Shown here piece after piece: positions 1-19,178 of a stretch of DNA of 64,000 bases (the stretch's first letter is position 1; each line of letters starts with the position of its first letter). The DNA is from Purshia tridentata. Lineage: Eukaryota; Streptophyta; Magnoliopsida; Rosales; Rosaceae. Under the pieces are notes generated by a model. The model made no database searches and had not been told where the DNA came from. It worked only from the letters and a program-made list of their open reading frames with translations. The position numbers and the translations under genes were made by a program. The stretch is from assembly GCA_003254885.1 (NCBI GenBank), contig QANT01001429.1, positions 53,108 through 117,107 of the forward strand, written 5' to 3'.

Positions 1-2839
1 AAGTACAGGTACGACAAAATACCTTTTAACATTTCTTTAGTGGGGGCAATCGATCACCATGGGGAACGTCTTTTGAGGTGGAAAACATTATCTTCAGTGT
101 AACCAAATGGAGATGGATATAATATTTATGCATCTTTGAATAGTAAATCAGCTTTGGAGTTGTTCACTATTGTTGTCCAAGTGTTTGAGATGGCGACCCT
201 CTTGTTGTAATAATCTTTTTCAAACTTTCTAAGTACCTCCTGAGCACCAATGATTGCAGGAAATTATTGATATGTGTGATTATGCTGTTGGACTGAGTCG
301 ACAACTGAATGGATCTATCATACCTTCAGAACGTGAGCTCCAACTTTATATTTCTTGCCAATTTTTAGTTTGTTATATTCTTTTTAATTGCTTAAATTTT
401 AATAGCTGCACAATGAGTAAATACAAACTTCTGGTTGCAAGCCAGTGGTTTTTAATTTTTGTATAATAAACATAATAGGCTTCCCTCTGCTGTTTTGTTT
501 GCAGGTCCAGATCATATGATGTTTGAGGTGCATTACTAGATCTTGAATTGAACCTTGATGGATTTGTATTTTATTAGAACTTTGTCTATTTCGTTTACAT
601 AATTGAGTTTGGTTATATTAAAATTAACTTTATTTGCCTTTTTCTACACCACAGGTCTGGAATCCATTGGGAATAGTTGGTGTCATCACTGCTTTCAATT
701 TCCCATGTGCTGTTCTTGGTGCGTTCTTGTTCTGTGTTGTCTTGACAAGCCTGAAACATAAATTAAAACAGCTTGCTTTATTATGTACAACTATACATGG
801 CATGATGCTGGATTTTTTATTAAAGATATGCTTTATTTGTCACTAGAGTTCACTGAATACATTATGAATTTTAAACTGCGAGATTTTTCAACCATAATTT
901 TTTTTTTCTTCTTTGGTGCTTTAGGATGGAATGCCTGCATTGCGTTAGTCTGCGGTAACTGTGTTGTCTGGTAAGTTTATATGTCCTGATTTCAGAGTTG
1001 GAGCTTAAATCAAATCAATCAAGTCAAATCATGAGACAGGCATTTAAGTATACTCAAAATATCTTGAATACTTTTTTTGTACTACGAGATATCTTAAGTA
1101 ACTTTATCTGACATTATTTTCTAGAAGTTTTGGGGTTTGTTATATTATTTTTCTAAAAAGATATATAGATCTTATAATACAATGGTTACTTGTAGGAAGG
1201 GTGCACCAACAACTCCATTGGTAACTATTGCTGTGACAAAGCTAGTCGCCGAGGTTCTTCAGAAAAATAACTTGCCGGGTGCTATATTTACCTCTTTCTG
1301 TGGAGGAGCTGAAATTGGTGAAGCAATAGCAAAAGACACACGGATACCCCTAGTTTCATTCACTGGAAGTTCAAAGGTACACTGGTCACACGCATGTGCC
1401 TTTTAACATTCTTGTCTTCTCCCATCACCTTGACGCTAAGCTTATCTTTCACATTACCAACTATAGGTGGGTTCAAAGGTGCAAAAAATTGTCAGTGAGA
1501 GGTTTGGTAAATGCTTACTTGAATTAAGCGGGAACAATGCCATAATTGTTATGGATGATGCTGACATTGGGCTGGTAGTGCGTTCTACTTTATTTGCAGC
1601 TGTTGGTACTGCTGGTCAGCGCTGCACAACGTGCCGTAGATTGGTAACTATTTTTTTTTACAAATTGTATTATTCTAATTTGATGCAGTCTTAAAGTTAA
1701 GCTTTCTTTCACCATTGTTTTTCTTTGCTTTGTCCCTTTTTTTTTCCTTTAAAATAAAATGTACAAATTTGTGTGCATATACGTCTCCACTGGAGTGCAG
1801 TTTCTTCATGAAAGTGTATACCAAAATGTATTAGATCAACTAGTTGGACTTTACAAGCAAGTCAAAATTGGGGACCCTTTGGAGAAAGGAACTCTAGTCG
1901 GGCCACTACATACTAAAGTTTCGAGGGAGAATTTTGAGAAGGGGATTTCAACCATAAAATCTCAGGCATGTTTTTTGTATCTTGAAGAAGCGTGCACAGA
2001 CATACACAGATGCACACACACACAAAGAAGAAAAGGAGTTCTAATGGCTTACATAATTTACTCATACAGGGAGGAAAGATCCTTACAGGTGGATCTATTG
2101 TAGAGTCAGATGGCAATTTTGTGCAACCGACAATTGTCGAGATTTCTCCAGATGCTTCTGTGGTGAAAGAAGAGTTGTTTGGCCCAGTTCTATATGTTAT
2201 GAAATTTAAGGTAGTCTAACTTGATGAAAAAATTTGTTTTGTATCATTGTTTTTATGAGTTTCTGTCAGATAAAACTTGCAACTTTCTTTTTGAAAATCT
2301 GCAGACTCTTGAAGAAGCTATTGAAATGAACAATTCTGTACCACAAGGATTGAGTAGTTCAATCTTCACACGCAGGCCAGAAACTATTTTTAAATGGATT
2401 GGGTAAGTGTCTCAAGATTGGTATAAATTTTTCATATGTTCTTGCCTTTATTCGTGATTGGATCAGTGCAAATAGTGACACCAGTTTAATGACAAAAGGA
2501 AAAAAGTTTTCAAATTAGTGTTTAATTGCTTTGCATTCAAATATGTTGCAGGCCACATGGTAGTGATTGTGGTATAGTGAATGTAAATATACCTACTAAT
2601 GGAGCTGAGATTGGTGGTGCCTTTGGAGGAGAAAAGGCAACTGGTGGTGGTCGTGAAGCAGGGAGTGACTCCTGGAAGCAATACATGAGACGTTCAACAT
2701 GGTAATCTATTGTTAAACCTACTGATTTGGTTGAACCATGTCTTACATATCCTGTCTAACACGAAAAGTTCTTATCCTTGACAGTACAATCAATTATGGA
2801 AGTGAACTACCACTTGCTCAGGGTATAAATTTTGGCTAG
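1..2839 (+). CDS. ALDH7B4: Aldehyde dehydrogenase family 7 (antiquitin-like), 3' part
   Basis: NAD-dependent aldehyde dehydrogenase of the antiquitin/turgor-responsive class, which in plants oxidises stress-derived and lysine-catabolic semialdehydes. The gene is cut by the window edge: bases 1-8 are the end of an exon (reading E-V-Q), followed by exons 260-332, 505-527, 655-718, 925-970, 1196-1376, 1467-1643, 1801-1965, 2070-2210, 2305-2402, 2552-2701 and 2785-2839. The joined frame is open for about 392 residues; roughly the first quarter of a normal ALDH7 is missing. Seen directly: [16 protein letters not shown], the GSSKVG turn, the general-base Glu in LELSGNNA and the nucleophile Cys in [12 protein letters not shown], and the family C-terminus [16 protein letters not shown]. 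The intron at 1966-2069 starts with GC rather than GT (exon end CAG, then GCATGT); no in-frame GT alternative exists. The exon 505-527 is only 23 nt. Family assignment is very secure. Confidence 0.95.
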
Positions 2840-4748
2840 TGAGCCAGGCTTGCTTCCCTGTAAGGCTCAGTACAATCTCTTGAGTCTTGGCCATGACATG
2901 TCAAGGAAAGTACATTCTGCAGATTCTGCTGTCAAGGTTACGAGTACCCTGCCAGCTTGAATGTGTTAAAGGAAACTTGAACAGATATTATGATGTTTGG
3001 TTCACTACTGATGTTAGACTTCTAATCTTGAAAAATAAATGGAGTTTTCTTTTTCCCTGTGGAGATATAATAGTCACCAATATCTAAATGGTTTCGCTCG
3101 TTTGTTTCGTTTGACCCATTTTTCTTAAGGTCCATTTGAGAACTGACCCATCCAGGCCCAACATATGATTGTCCAAGTTGATAAACCTGTTACTTGAGGT
3201 CAGACCAATTTGGATAAGATTAGCTAAGATGACAACCTAAAGTAATTTAATACTTGCAAAGTTTTCTGTATACGTATGCACAACTCACGAAGATCTGTAA
3301 GCTATTCGCAGAGCATGTACACATGCACTGGGTCTCAGCCTCTCAGGGTCTAAATGACTAATCTGTCTTTTTATTGTTGACCCCTTCGTTGTCAATGTGG
3401 GGCCACTTTTTAGAATATCTACAATGAAACCGTGGACGGTTTGATAGAATATGAACTGTCATTGTCTACTTCAAATGCACGGGGCATGGTAGAGTCAAAA
3501 ATTTTCGTGAATTTATTATTGGGATGGTTCAAAGTTCAAACAACAAAATATTGAACTGAAATGAAAATCACAACTGAATATTAGGTAATATATATATGAT
3601 ATTTTTTTTTTTACATTGGAGTAAATATTAAATTTGGCTCAGAGTAAAACCCAGCAAGAAAAGGAAGTGCAAGTAGAGTTCCAGATGAGTAATACAAGTC
3701 TGGCTGGCCAACTGGGTTGTTTTAACTTTTTAACACAAAAATCAGAAAAGAAACCTTGAACTTGACTTGACCCATGGGTGTCAGTCTGGCTGTCCCACAA
3801 ATTATAACATCTTTCTGTCAGATGTGATCTATTCTAAGTGTTCAGACTTGTGAAAAATCTTTTGCTAGAAATATCCACAACATTTCTTCCAGGACAGTCT
3901 ATTACTGTAATGGCACATCACAAGGTATTGGTGCTCCTCTTTAGATTGGCTTTGAGACTGAAGGCCACTGAAGTGAATAATGTACAAACAGTGAACTTGT
4001 GTCTTGCTTTTTCATCACTTACTACATGAAGGGATGGGATTTTTACCCAAGTGTGCGAGTGTTTTAATCAAATAGCATTGCTTTCTTTATTTCTTCATGA
4101 GAAATTTCTCAGCAATTTCACTCTGTGATTCTGATAATAATCAGCTAATTAGTAATTAAACCAAAACTGTAATAAACCAAGGGTGTAAGAGTATATTACT
4201 ACTTTCTTTCTATATTTACTGCTATACAATGCAAAATCTGGTTAAGGTGCATTGAGAGCCAGCAATGAAAATTGAATTGCTTAGCTGTTGCCACATAAAA
4301 TTTTCTGTACACAGATTTTACTTTCTAATAATTAATGGCAGAGAAATAAAGTGGCATCACTTTCCTGAATATCTAAATTGACCCAAGACAATTCAGCTAA
4401 TGGCCATAGATTATTTTCTTTCAGTGGCCAACCTAAACCTCTCTGTTAAATAATTGTACCTCCACAAAAAATAATCATAATAGTGAAACAATCTATATTG
4501 GTTGGGAAAGAAAATGTGTTTGAAGCAAATTAACATATGGAATATATACATTGGAAATCTAAGCGAAACAAACTCATATCAGTCAATTAGTTTCCACAGC
4601 CAAGTTCTTAAAATAAAAACCCAATTTGGATCAAATCCATTTAGAACCATAAAATTAAACCAACCCAATAAATTGTATCTAAGAAAGAAAAGAAAAAAAA
4701 TATAGTTCCCCTGTTTCATATATACCTTCATACTCTGAGCTTAACCAT
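2840..4748. other. Intergenic DNA, convergent 3' flanks
   Basis: AT-rich spacer between the ALDH7 stop and the stop of the convergent DUF1677 gene. It must hold both 3' UTRs. It contains T-runs and a short AT-repeat near 3590-3615. I see no coding frame with a recognisable family and no RNA gene. Confidence 0.6.
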
Positions 4749-5195
4749 TCAAATAGACAGAGAAGAGAAGCAACTCCCCGATCGAACGAGAGGAGGGCGG
4801 CCAACCCTTTCCTTGTCACCAAGAGAACTACTTGAATTCGAGCGGAGCGCTCTCGGAGTATCCAAACTGCGCCGGAAAACCCGACCCATTGCGAAGATGG
4901 GGTGCTCTGTTTCCTTATGACTCGATGACCTGAACTTCTTGCAAAAGTTCATGTGCCGGTCCAGCGCTTCTTCGGTGGAGATGAGCCTATCTGATCTCAA
5001 GACTTCATCCTTCACCGCCTCAACGCAGAGCCCGCATATCCACCGGCCTTGGTAGCGCTCGCGAACCCGAGAGATGTATGCAGGGGTGCAATCCTCTGTG
5101 AACCCGCAAGAGTCGCATTTCACGCACTCGACCTGGATTGGAGGAGGGGTTGATTTGGTAGAGGGTGGTTGAGACTCTGAACCTGTGATTGCCAT
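4749..5195 (-). CDS. DUF1677 family protein
   Basis: Small plant-specific protein of the DUF1677 family, function unknown. It is an intronless frame of 148 residues from the ATG at 5195; the frame stays open further upstream but has no earlier ATG. The conserved core reads VKCDSCGFTEDCTP, then RVRERYQGRWICGLCVEAVK. The spaced CxxC and CxxxxxC-like cysteines suggest metal binding (inference). The C-terminal third is Ser/Arg rich (RRSLDTPRALRSNSSSSLG), a likely phosphorylated or disordered tail. The neighbouring strictosidine synthase-like gene is divergent, about 1.3 kb away. The 5' flank has CT-rich stretches typical of plant leaders. Family identity is firm; biochemical role is not known. 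Confidence 0.88.
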   Translation of the reverse strand: MAITGSESQPPSTKSTPPPIQVECVKCDSCGFTEDCTPAYISRVRERYQGRWICGLCVEAVKDEVLRSDRLISTEEALDRHMNFCKKFRSSSHKETEHPIFAMGRVFRRSLDTPRALRSNSSSSLGDKERVGRPPLVRSGSCFSSLSI

Positions 5196-6478
5196 TGAAT
5201 GTAGCAGAACATTGAACTCTGGCTCTCTCACTCTCTCTTTCTCAGCTTCTCCGGTCACTGTGTTTCTAAGGCCTCTCTGTTTTTATATCTTTTTGTTCTC
5301 TTTGTGTTATGAGAGAAGTAGTGGAGGGAGTAGAACAAGTCTATGACTCTATAGTCTATACGTTATGTGGATGTGTGTGTATCCTCTTTGTAATCAATTT
5401 GTTTCTATAAAAATGGGGTTTTGTCATGGATTTTTCTTACTATTAAGCAAGGCCCTAAAATGGGCTTTCATCATTCTGTGTATATGTGGACATCAGTGTG
5501 GGACTCAGGGTTATTATGGTAAATACCCATTTTTTGCGTTGGCCAATATTTGGATGAATATATATATGTTTTGGTTGTCATTGAAATTTTGGGTTATATA
5601 ATTGGGAGAGGTTTGGCATGGAAAACATGTTTGTATTGTATGTGGACATCAGTGTGACTAAATCCCAACCAGAATCCATTGGAGTGAAAATCTGGTATCA
5701 ACAGCAGCGCTAGAATTCAATTGGGATTTCACTCGAATTGCTCCCTCGTTAGGGGGGTTGTATTTAAATGGATTTTCCCTTCAAATTCCAAGTAAAATTC
5801 TAATTGAATACACCATTTAAGACTATAAAGTGTATGGATTGAAGGGAGAGATATTTTTGTTTGGTGCATTGGAAGATTAAAAGGAGAGCTTAAACTAAAA
5901 TAAGCATTCTAATAAGCTCTAATAAGAGTACAATGTGGTCTTTGCAATTTTCTCAAACTTTATTTCCTAATCATCTTTAGAGTGTGGATTACTCTAGTAA
6001 TAGTTTGATGTATTTAGATTTCCAAAAACTGTCATATATCATGTTCTCATGAAGACGTTGAGGTCAATTTGACATGAACAGGACCACTGAATAGGAAGAC
6101 CTTATCCCATGGCCCAGGCCAGACAAGGAAATGAAAGGAATAAAAAATCTTATCAAACCCAAATACGAGAATCCGAGATAGTAGCCATCCTCTTTCTCAT
6201 AAGTGAGTGAAAAAAGAGAGGTGATTTTTAGAATTGTATGAGGCAGGTGTGGCCAATCAGCCAATTCCTATTTAACTCTGAGTAATTTTCAGTTACTTGC
6301 TGGTTCTGACTTTCTAACATTATGCTGACAACTGCAGTTTTCTTCTCATCAATTATTTCTGATTCTTTACAGTACAACATTGTAAATATGTTTAACACAA
6401 TTAAATTGTCCTTATCAGAGTTTTGTTCCACAGCAACATTAGCACACACTTCACTGAAGAAAGCTCCAGCTATAGCCC
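5196..6478. other. Intergenic DNA, divergent promoters
   Basis: Shared upstream region of the DUF1677 gene (-) and the strictosidine synthase-like gene (+). It is AT-rich with no recognisable coding frame. The CT-rich part near 5220-5300 is probably the DUF1677 leader. Other short open frames here are not family-like. Confidence 0.5.
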
Positions 6479-8845
6479 ATGGCTCTCAAACACTCGCTAA
6501 CCTCATGTTCAGGCTTTGTGTTAGCATGTTTGCTTGCATTCACACTTCAAATCTATTTGTTTTCTCCAATATCCCCAGACTCACTTCAGCTGCCTCCAGC
6601 ATCTTCTGCTTCCCTTCTTCCTAAAAACAACATATTACAGGTCAAGATTCACTTGTATTTATAATCTTTCCATTTCTAACTTTGTGCTTGTTATCATGGT
6701 GTGTTGGTGTTGCTTTTCTTTCTTTTTTGTTTTTGTAGAGCGTGACTAAGCTTGGGGATGGGCTTCTAGTGAAACCAGAAGATGTTGCTGTGGATAAACA
6801 AGGCACGCTCTACACGGCTACTAGAGATGGATGGATCAGAAGGCTGCAGTACAAAAATGGGGCCTGGGAGAACTGGAAGATGTTGAATAGTCATACAGTG
6901 CTTGGAATTACAACCACAAAGGAAGGCGATCTTGTTGCATGTGATACTGAGGAGGTAAGAGCACTACTAGCTCTCTCTCTAAACCAATCAAGAAAATGAC
7001 CATCTAACCCGAAAAAGGGCAGAAGTACTGGTTTTGAGTGTTTCTGTGGTCTGTTTCAAGGAGTAGTAGGTACTACTTTGTCCTAGTTCTGCATATGGGC
7101 CAATATTGGCTCTTTTTTACCTTAAATTGTGATCACTTGCAGGGTTTGCTTAAGGTTACAGAAAATGGTGTCACGGTTCTTGCTTCACAAGTTAATGGGT
7201 CCAAAATAAGGTAAGCCACACCAGAATGCATGTGTACTTAGACAAACATCCAATATTCTTGAAAATGTGCAAACCCCTAAGATAAACACCCACCTCACCC
7301 TCATTGCTGGACTTAGGAACAAACTAACATCTCCTTGAACAAGTAGGCAATAGGCATGCATAGTACTTGCCACACCTTCACGCCTATAATTCCGTGATTC
7401 CATATCCAACAGTGGAAAAGGATATGGGAGAAAGCAATGTGATTATGATCACTTCAAAGAGCCATGTGCAAGTCATGCCAATTCTTCTGATGCAACCCAC
7501 AAAACATTAATAGGTCATCTTATTGTGAGGTGTGGCAGTTTCCTCATGAATTTGGGACACTGCTTGGCTAGTTATATATACCGTAAGGAATAATTTTTTG
7601 TCTTGGGACCGATTACTACAGGCCATACATACACATCATGGTTTGTTGGTTTGCAAGATGAATCCATGAGTGTTGCAATCAAAGTCTAGTACTTTTTTGT
7701 TTTTTTTTCTATGGGTTTGTTTGGACATTCAATCAGAGATATATGCTTTCTTCCACGGAGTCCGTCTCTCTTAGTATCCTTCATTAACTCTCTCTTTCTT
7801 TTTGGGTCTGATTCATTAGGCATATCTGAGAGAAATTCATAAAGACAATTAAAAGGAAAAAGAAGATTGGCAGTAGTCCATGTTGATGACCCCATAATTA
7901 TTCCACCTATATTTTTCATGGATCTTATACCAATGTGGACCAAAGTCTTTTGGGGCCACAACTCTGACACAGTATCTAGGGATACATGTGCTTCTTATCA
8001 AGAATGCTGCTTATCCCAATAAATGAACACATGCATTATATAAGATATACTTGGTTATAATAATTTACATGTTGAAATCAGATTTGCAGATGATGTGATT
8101 GAAGCATCAGATGGTAGTCTGTATTTTAGTGTTGCAAGCACCAAATTTGGACTCCAAGATTGGTATCTAGACGTGCTGGAAGCAAAACCCCATGGGCAGC
8201 TGCTCAAGTACGACCCATCATCAGGCGAGACTTCAATCCTACTTGATCAATTGGGTTTTGCTAATGGAGTTGCAGTATCAAAAGACCAAGATTATCTGGT
8301 GGTCTGTGAAACATGGAAGTAAGCAAGCTTGATATGCAACAATTCTTGGTCATTCTAACTTAAAAACGAATTCATGAGCACATTAACAATATTTTGTTTG
8401 ATGGGTCAGATTTAGGTGCCAAAAGTATTGGCTGGAGGGAGAGAACAAAGGAAAGGCAGAGATGTTCATTGAGAATCTGCCTGGTGCCCCAGACAACATC
8501 AATCTTGCCCCAGATGGGTCTTTCTGGATTGCTCTGCTTCAGTTGACCTCATATGGGCTGGAGTTTGTGCACAACTCCAAAGCAGCCAAACACTTGGTTG
8601 CAACATCTGGGAAATTAGTTGAACTGGTCAATGGGGTACATAGAAAAGCTATGGTGGTGAATGTGGCAGCTGATGGCAAGATAATCAAGAAGTTTGAGGA
8701 TCCTAATGGAAGTGTGATTTCCTTTGTGACAGCAGCTTTGGAATTCGAGGATCATCTTTACTTGGGAAGCCTGCAGACCAACTTCATTGGGAAGTTGTCA
8801 CTGAGGGCGTGTTTACTAAACGTGAATAGGAGTGAGCAGGAATGA
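6479..8845 (+). CDS. Strictosidine synthase-like protein (SSL4-7/APMAP type), MITE-altered C-terminus
   Basis: Six-bladed beta-propeller protein of the strictosidine synthase-like/adipocyte plasma membrane-associated protein family. Most plant members are not true strictosidine synthases, so the substrate is unknown. Exons 6479-6640, 6739-6954, 7143-7210, 8082-8318 and 8410-8845 join to 372 residues. Residues ~10-32 form a hydrophobic signal anchor (FVLACLLAFTLQIYLF), placing the protein in the secretory pathway. Family blocks: GLLVKPEDVAVDKQGTLYTA, FADDVIEASDGSLYFS, KPHGQLLKYDP, GFANGVAVS and LPGAPDNINLAPDGSFWIAL. The body ends at NFIGKLSL. The last 13 residues (RACLLNV...) and the stop at 8843-8845 lie inside a ~555-bp MITE starting near 8805, so the native tail was replaced. 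An intron of 871 bp (7211-8081) holds no other gene I recognise. Confidence 0.92.
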
Positions 8846-9363
8846 GAGTGAACATGAATGAGAGTGAGCAGAAATGAGAGTGAATATGAATAAAAGTGAG
8901 CAAGAACGAGAATGTATGAATGGAAGTGAGCAGGAATGGGAGTGAATAGGAATAAGAGTGAGCAGGAATCAGAGTGAACTTAATATATATAATTAAGTTG
9001 CAAATTTAAAATTTCACTTTAATTATATTTATATATAAGGGTAGTTTTGAATTTTCATTAAAAATGTGGAGTATTTTCAACAAAAAAAATTTCTTTCCCT
9101 TTTCCTCTCCCCCAATCCGAACCCCCCTTAAGGAGTGGCAATCACCCAAAAATTAGGAATGCCACTGCTAATTTTGGTGGGCCTCATCAATTTTTTTTTC
9201 TCTTTTTCAAGTTTAGTAAACATGGGAATAGTAATAAGAATCATTCTCAAATACAAGTAAACACAGAAATGATAATAGAAATCAATCTCAAATACAAGTA
9301 AACACATGAATGAGAATAATTCCCATGGTTGCCATTCCCATTACTGATTAGTAAACATGCATT
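8805..9363 (+). mobile_element. MITE copy 1 (about 555 bp), inserted in the last exon of the SSL gene
   Basis: Non-coding element with imperfect terminal inverted repeats: left end GGGCGTGTTTACTAA, right end (reverse complement) TGCATGTTTACTAA. The left 180 bp is a run of ~12-25 bp variants of GAGTGAGCAGGAATGAGAGT; the middle is AT-rich; the right part carries GTAAACA/AATGGGAAT motifs. The same element lies inverted at about 20447-20980. TIR shape and length suggest a Tourist/PIF-Harbinger-like MITE, but target duplications are unclear (TGA on the left, TTA on the right), so the superfamily is tentative. Confidence 0.8.
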
Positions 9364-9982
9364 AAGAAACATATAGGACGAATCAATGTTTTTGGGTACT
9401 TCTAATCCTACTGCAAAAAGCTTTGGTTATATCTCAATAATCAGTCATGGTCTAATGGCAGTCAAATGTTCCTTGATTCCCTCACTTGACTACACTCTCA
9501 AAGCTGGGATCATCCACTCTCACAATTTCGACTAGTCAAACATTAAAAATGAAAAAAAATTACTTGTTTATAAGTCAGTCAAGCACTAAGATACATGCCC
9601 ACTTTCCTGAATTCTTGAAGTAAGACGAATATTCTGAATTCAAGCAAGAAATGGTTAAATTCTTTGCCATCAAGGTGGGAAACATAAATCGAAATTGTGA
9701 TTTTTTGTTATCCAATCCAAATAACCATAGCGCAATATACATGCCTCTTCCACATGGAAAAAATCTATACACATGCATGACAAAGGCCGAGTGGGCCAAT
9801 GACCCCGCCAAAACAAGTAACCTGCTGAGATTGTTTCACAGTTTATGATTGGCTTTTGAACACTAATATAAGAAAATAACTGCTGCAGATCACCATTTGA
9901 TATTGAGTAATTGCATTGTATCTGTATCTGTCTACTTTCATCAACAAAATAATGAGCAACTGAAGAAACTAAGATATTCAAC
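9364..9982. other. Intergenic DNA, convergent 3' flanks
   Basis: Sequence between the MITE and the RECQL3 stop codon, probably holding the RECQL3 3' UTR and the displaced original 3' end of the SSL gene. No family-like coding frame seen. Confidence 0.5.
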
Positions 9983-16809
<6,827 letters not shown>

Positions 16810-19178
16810 CTATGCACCAGAATGCAAGGCTGCCTTTTGCACAAAATCCTTTATGTCAAACGCATTGGTGCTCTCTTTTTTAATAACACCCTGCTCAGAG
16901 AACAAAAAGATAATCAGATTAAACATAACAAGCTTTAATTGATTAATTCTACACATATGTAAATGCATGTTTCCCAGTGAGCGTGTGCCCCGGAAAGAGT
17001 AAGAAAGAATACCTTCTCAGTTATGATACCCGAGATTAAACTAGCAGGGGTAACATCAAAAGCTGGGTTCCAGACAGAGATTCCCGAAGCAGCAACTTGT
17101 TCCCCGAGTCCTCCTTGTGAGTGCAATAATTCCTTTGGGGATCTTTCCTCTATTACTATCTCTTGTCCAGAAGAGAGAGATAAATCGACGGAAGTCAGTG
17201 GTGCAGCCACAAAAAACGGAATGCTATGGTACTTTGCACTTACAGCAAGACTGTACGTCCCAATCTTGTTAGCAGTATCGCCTGAATCAAGTTGAAAAGG
17301 TATTGGCTACACAAACCTATGCAAAGTTAGAATGCTAAAGCAGATGAGTTGTTGATTTCATTTAAAATACCATTTGCAGCCACACGATCTGCTCCAACAA
17401 TTACAGCATTCACACGTCCATCTTTCATTAATGCAGCAGCAGCCGAATCTGCTACAAGAGTGGCAGGTATGTTATCATGCACCAACTCAAATGCCGTGAG
17501 TCTTGATCCCTGGAATTAATTTAAAATCATAAATAAAATAAACCAGTAATATTCAGTAGCGCATTCAAATGCTTAATTTGAGTTGCTAAATAGTAAATCC
17601 AGCGATCAGTTCAATGACTTGACATTTATACCACAGAACAATACAAATAACACCAAGGCCAGCTTATCATCAGGTTCAGAAGCAATAGTAAATAACATGC
17701 AACTCCTCTCCAGACCACTTTATTGAACTAATTTTATCACTAAATATATGTGAATATCACAGAAAATAGTAGAAGATGCTAAAGTGAAAACTATGAACAA
17801 CTAAAGAGTACGCACTCACTTGGTTGAATGGGCGTGTCTCTGTGCAGTAGGCCCTCTCCAACACTCCTTCAGTATGAAGTGAACGTATGACACCAAGGGC
17901 AGTACCATAACCAGCAGTTGCAAGACTGGGAGTATAAAAAATATCAGTCAGAAAAGACCTATAAGCAAAGTTCAGTCTAAGCTTACCCAGAAGGGAGGAC
18001 ATAAAAAGGAAGACAAAAGTGACAAGCAGAGTACAGGAATTTGCGAATCCTCCACAATGTATTGTTGGGATTTCATGACTCTACCCTTTTATTAGTGGGG
18101 CACACGTTCAACCTATAGAAATCCATAGCAACAACCAAATCAAGGAGGATGTGTCCCGGAGGAATACCTGCCGGTGTTGCAATGGGTCAAAATAGAAATT
18201 TTCCTAATGTATTCCAGTTGGCGCTGAATAAAAATTGCTCCATGAGACCCAATAGCCTTGTTTGAAGCAACATCGTCCTTGAGCATAATTTCAGCAGCTT
18301 CAATGTAAGCCTATGAAACAAACAAATAAAGCAAGTAGAATGCAAGATTAGCATTAACAATAGGAGTAATAATTAGTTAAAATCCGGATGATAGATTCTT
18401 GGGCCAAAATCAAATCACAAGCAAACTAATGTTCCAAATGTTAAAGCACCTCAAACACAGCCTTGCCATCGGAAGTAGTAGCCGAAACCTTGGATACAAC
18501 TTGATTTAGTTTGGTTGCAGCATCTGAAAGATTGACAGCAGTCGGTCGGCTGAAGAAGAAGCATTGAAGAAAATCACACAATCAGAACCCCATCTCAACA
18601 CTCCAATTCTAAAGCTTGAAGATTAGTATTAATATTATTATCCTAATTAAAACATGGTTAAACTTAAACCTGGAGACAAGATACTCCAATTTCATGACAA
18701 GAAACGAAGCCGCTTCATAGGGAGTGCCATTAAAGTCCTCCAAGTTGAACACTTCTACTGCCAACGAGAGGGCTGCGGCAATAGCAATGGCGGGTGCGCC
18801 ACGCACCACCATATCTTTTATCGCATGCCTGCAACAATACACAATCAACCCAATCGTTGAAATTGGAGAATAATCGAAATTGCATAGCAGCTGGGAAAGA
18901 GGCTTAGAGCGAGCTCCTTAGTCTTTACCATCCGTCTGTGGCGTCCCGGATATCCAAGTACGTAGTTTGCAGAGGGAGTTTTCTCTGTTCAAAACCCGCA
19001 AACCCAATAATCAATTTTAAGCTACTTACAGAGCTAAATTCCCAACAAAAAAAAAATTAATTGGATTATTAGACAGAGAGACCTGATCGAGTAGCTGGAG
19101 CGAGCCACGCTTGTAGCAGATAGACTGGAGAGAGTTGCCATTTTCGGTTCCGTCTGTGACGTTCGAATTAAGCGTCAT
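16810..19178 (-). CDS. MTI1: Methylthioribose-1-phosphate isomerase
   Basis: Converts 5-methylthioribose-1-phosphate to 5-methylthioribulose-1-phosphate in the methionine salvage (Yang) cycle, cytosolic in plants; an eIF2B-alpha/MtnA-like fold. Exons in coding order: 19178-19083, 18984-18929, 18828-18670, 18549-18450, 18310-18168, 17925-17820, 17509-17371, 17281-17013, 16890-16810; 1149 nt, 382 residues. Blocks: [49 protein letters not shown] (the Cys here, residue 181, matches the catalytic Cys of MtnA), [17 protein letters not shown], and [18 protein letters not shown], which contains the catalytic Asp of the family. [13 protein letters not shown] and GIITEKGVI close the protein. Start chosen at the only ATG before the conserved [14 protein letters not shown]. 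All splice sites are GT-AG. Confidence 0.95.
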
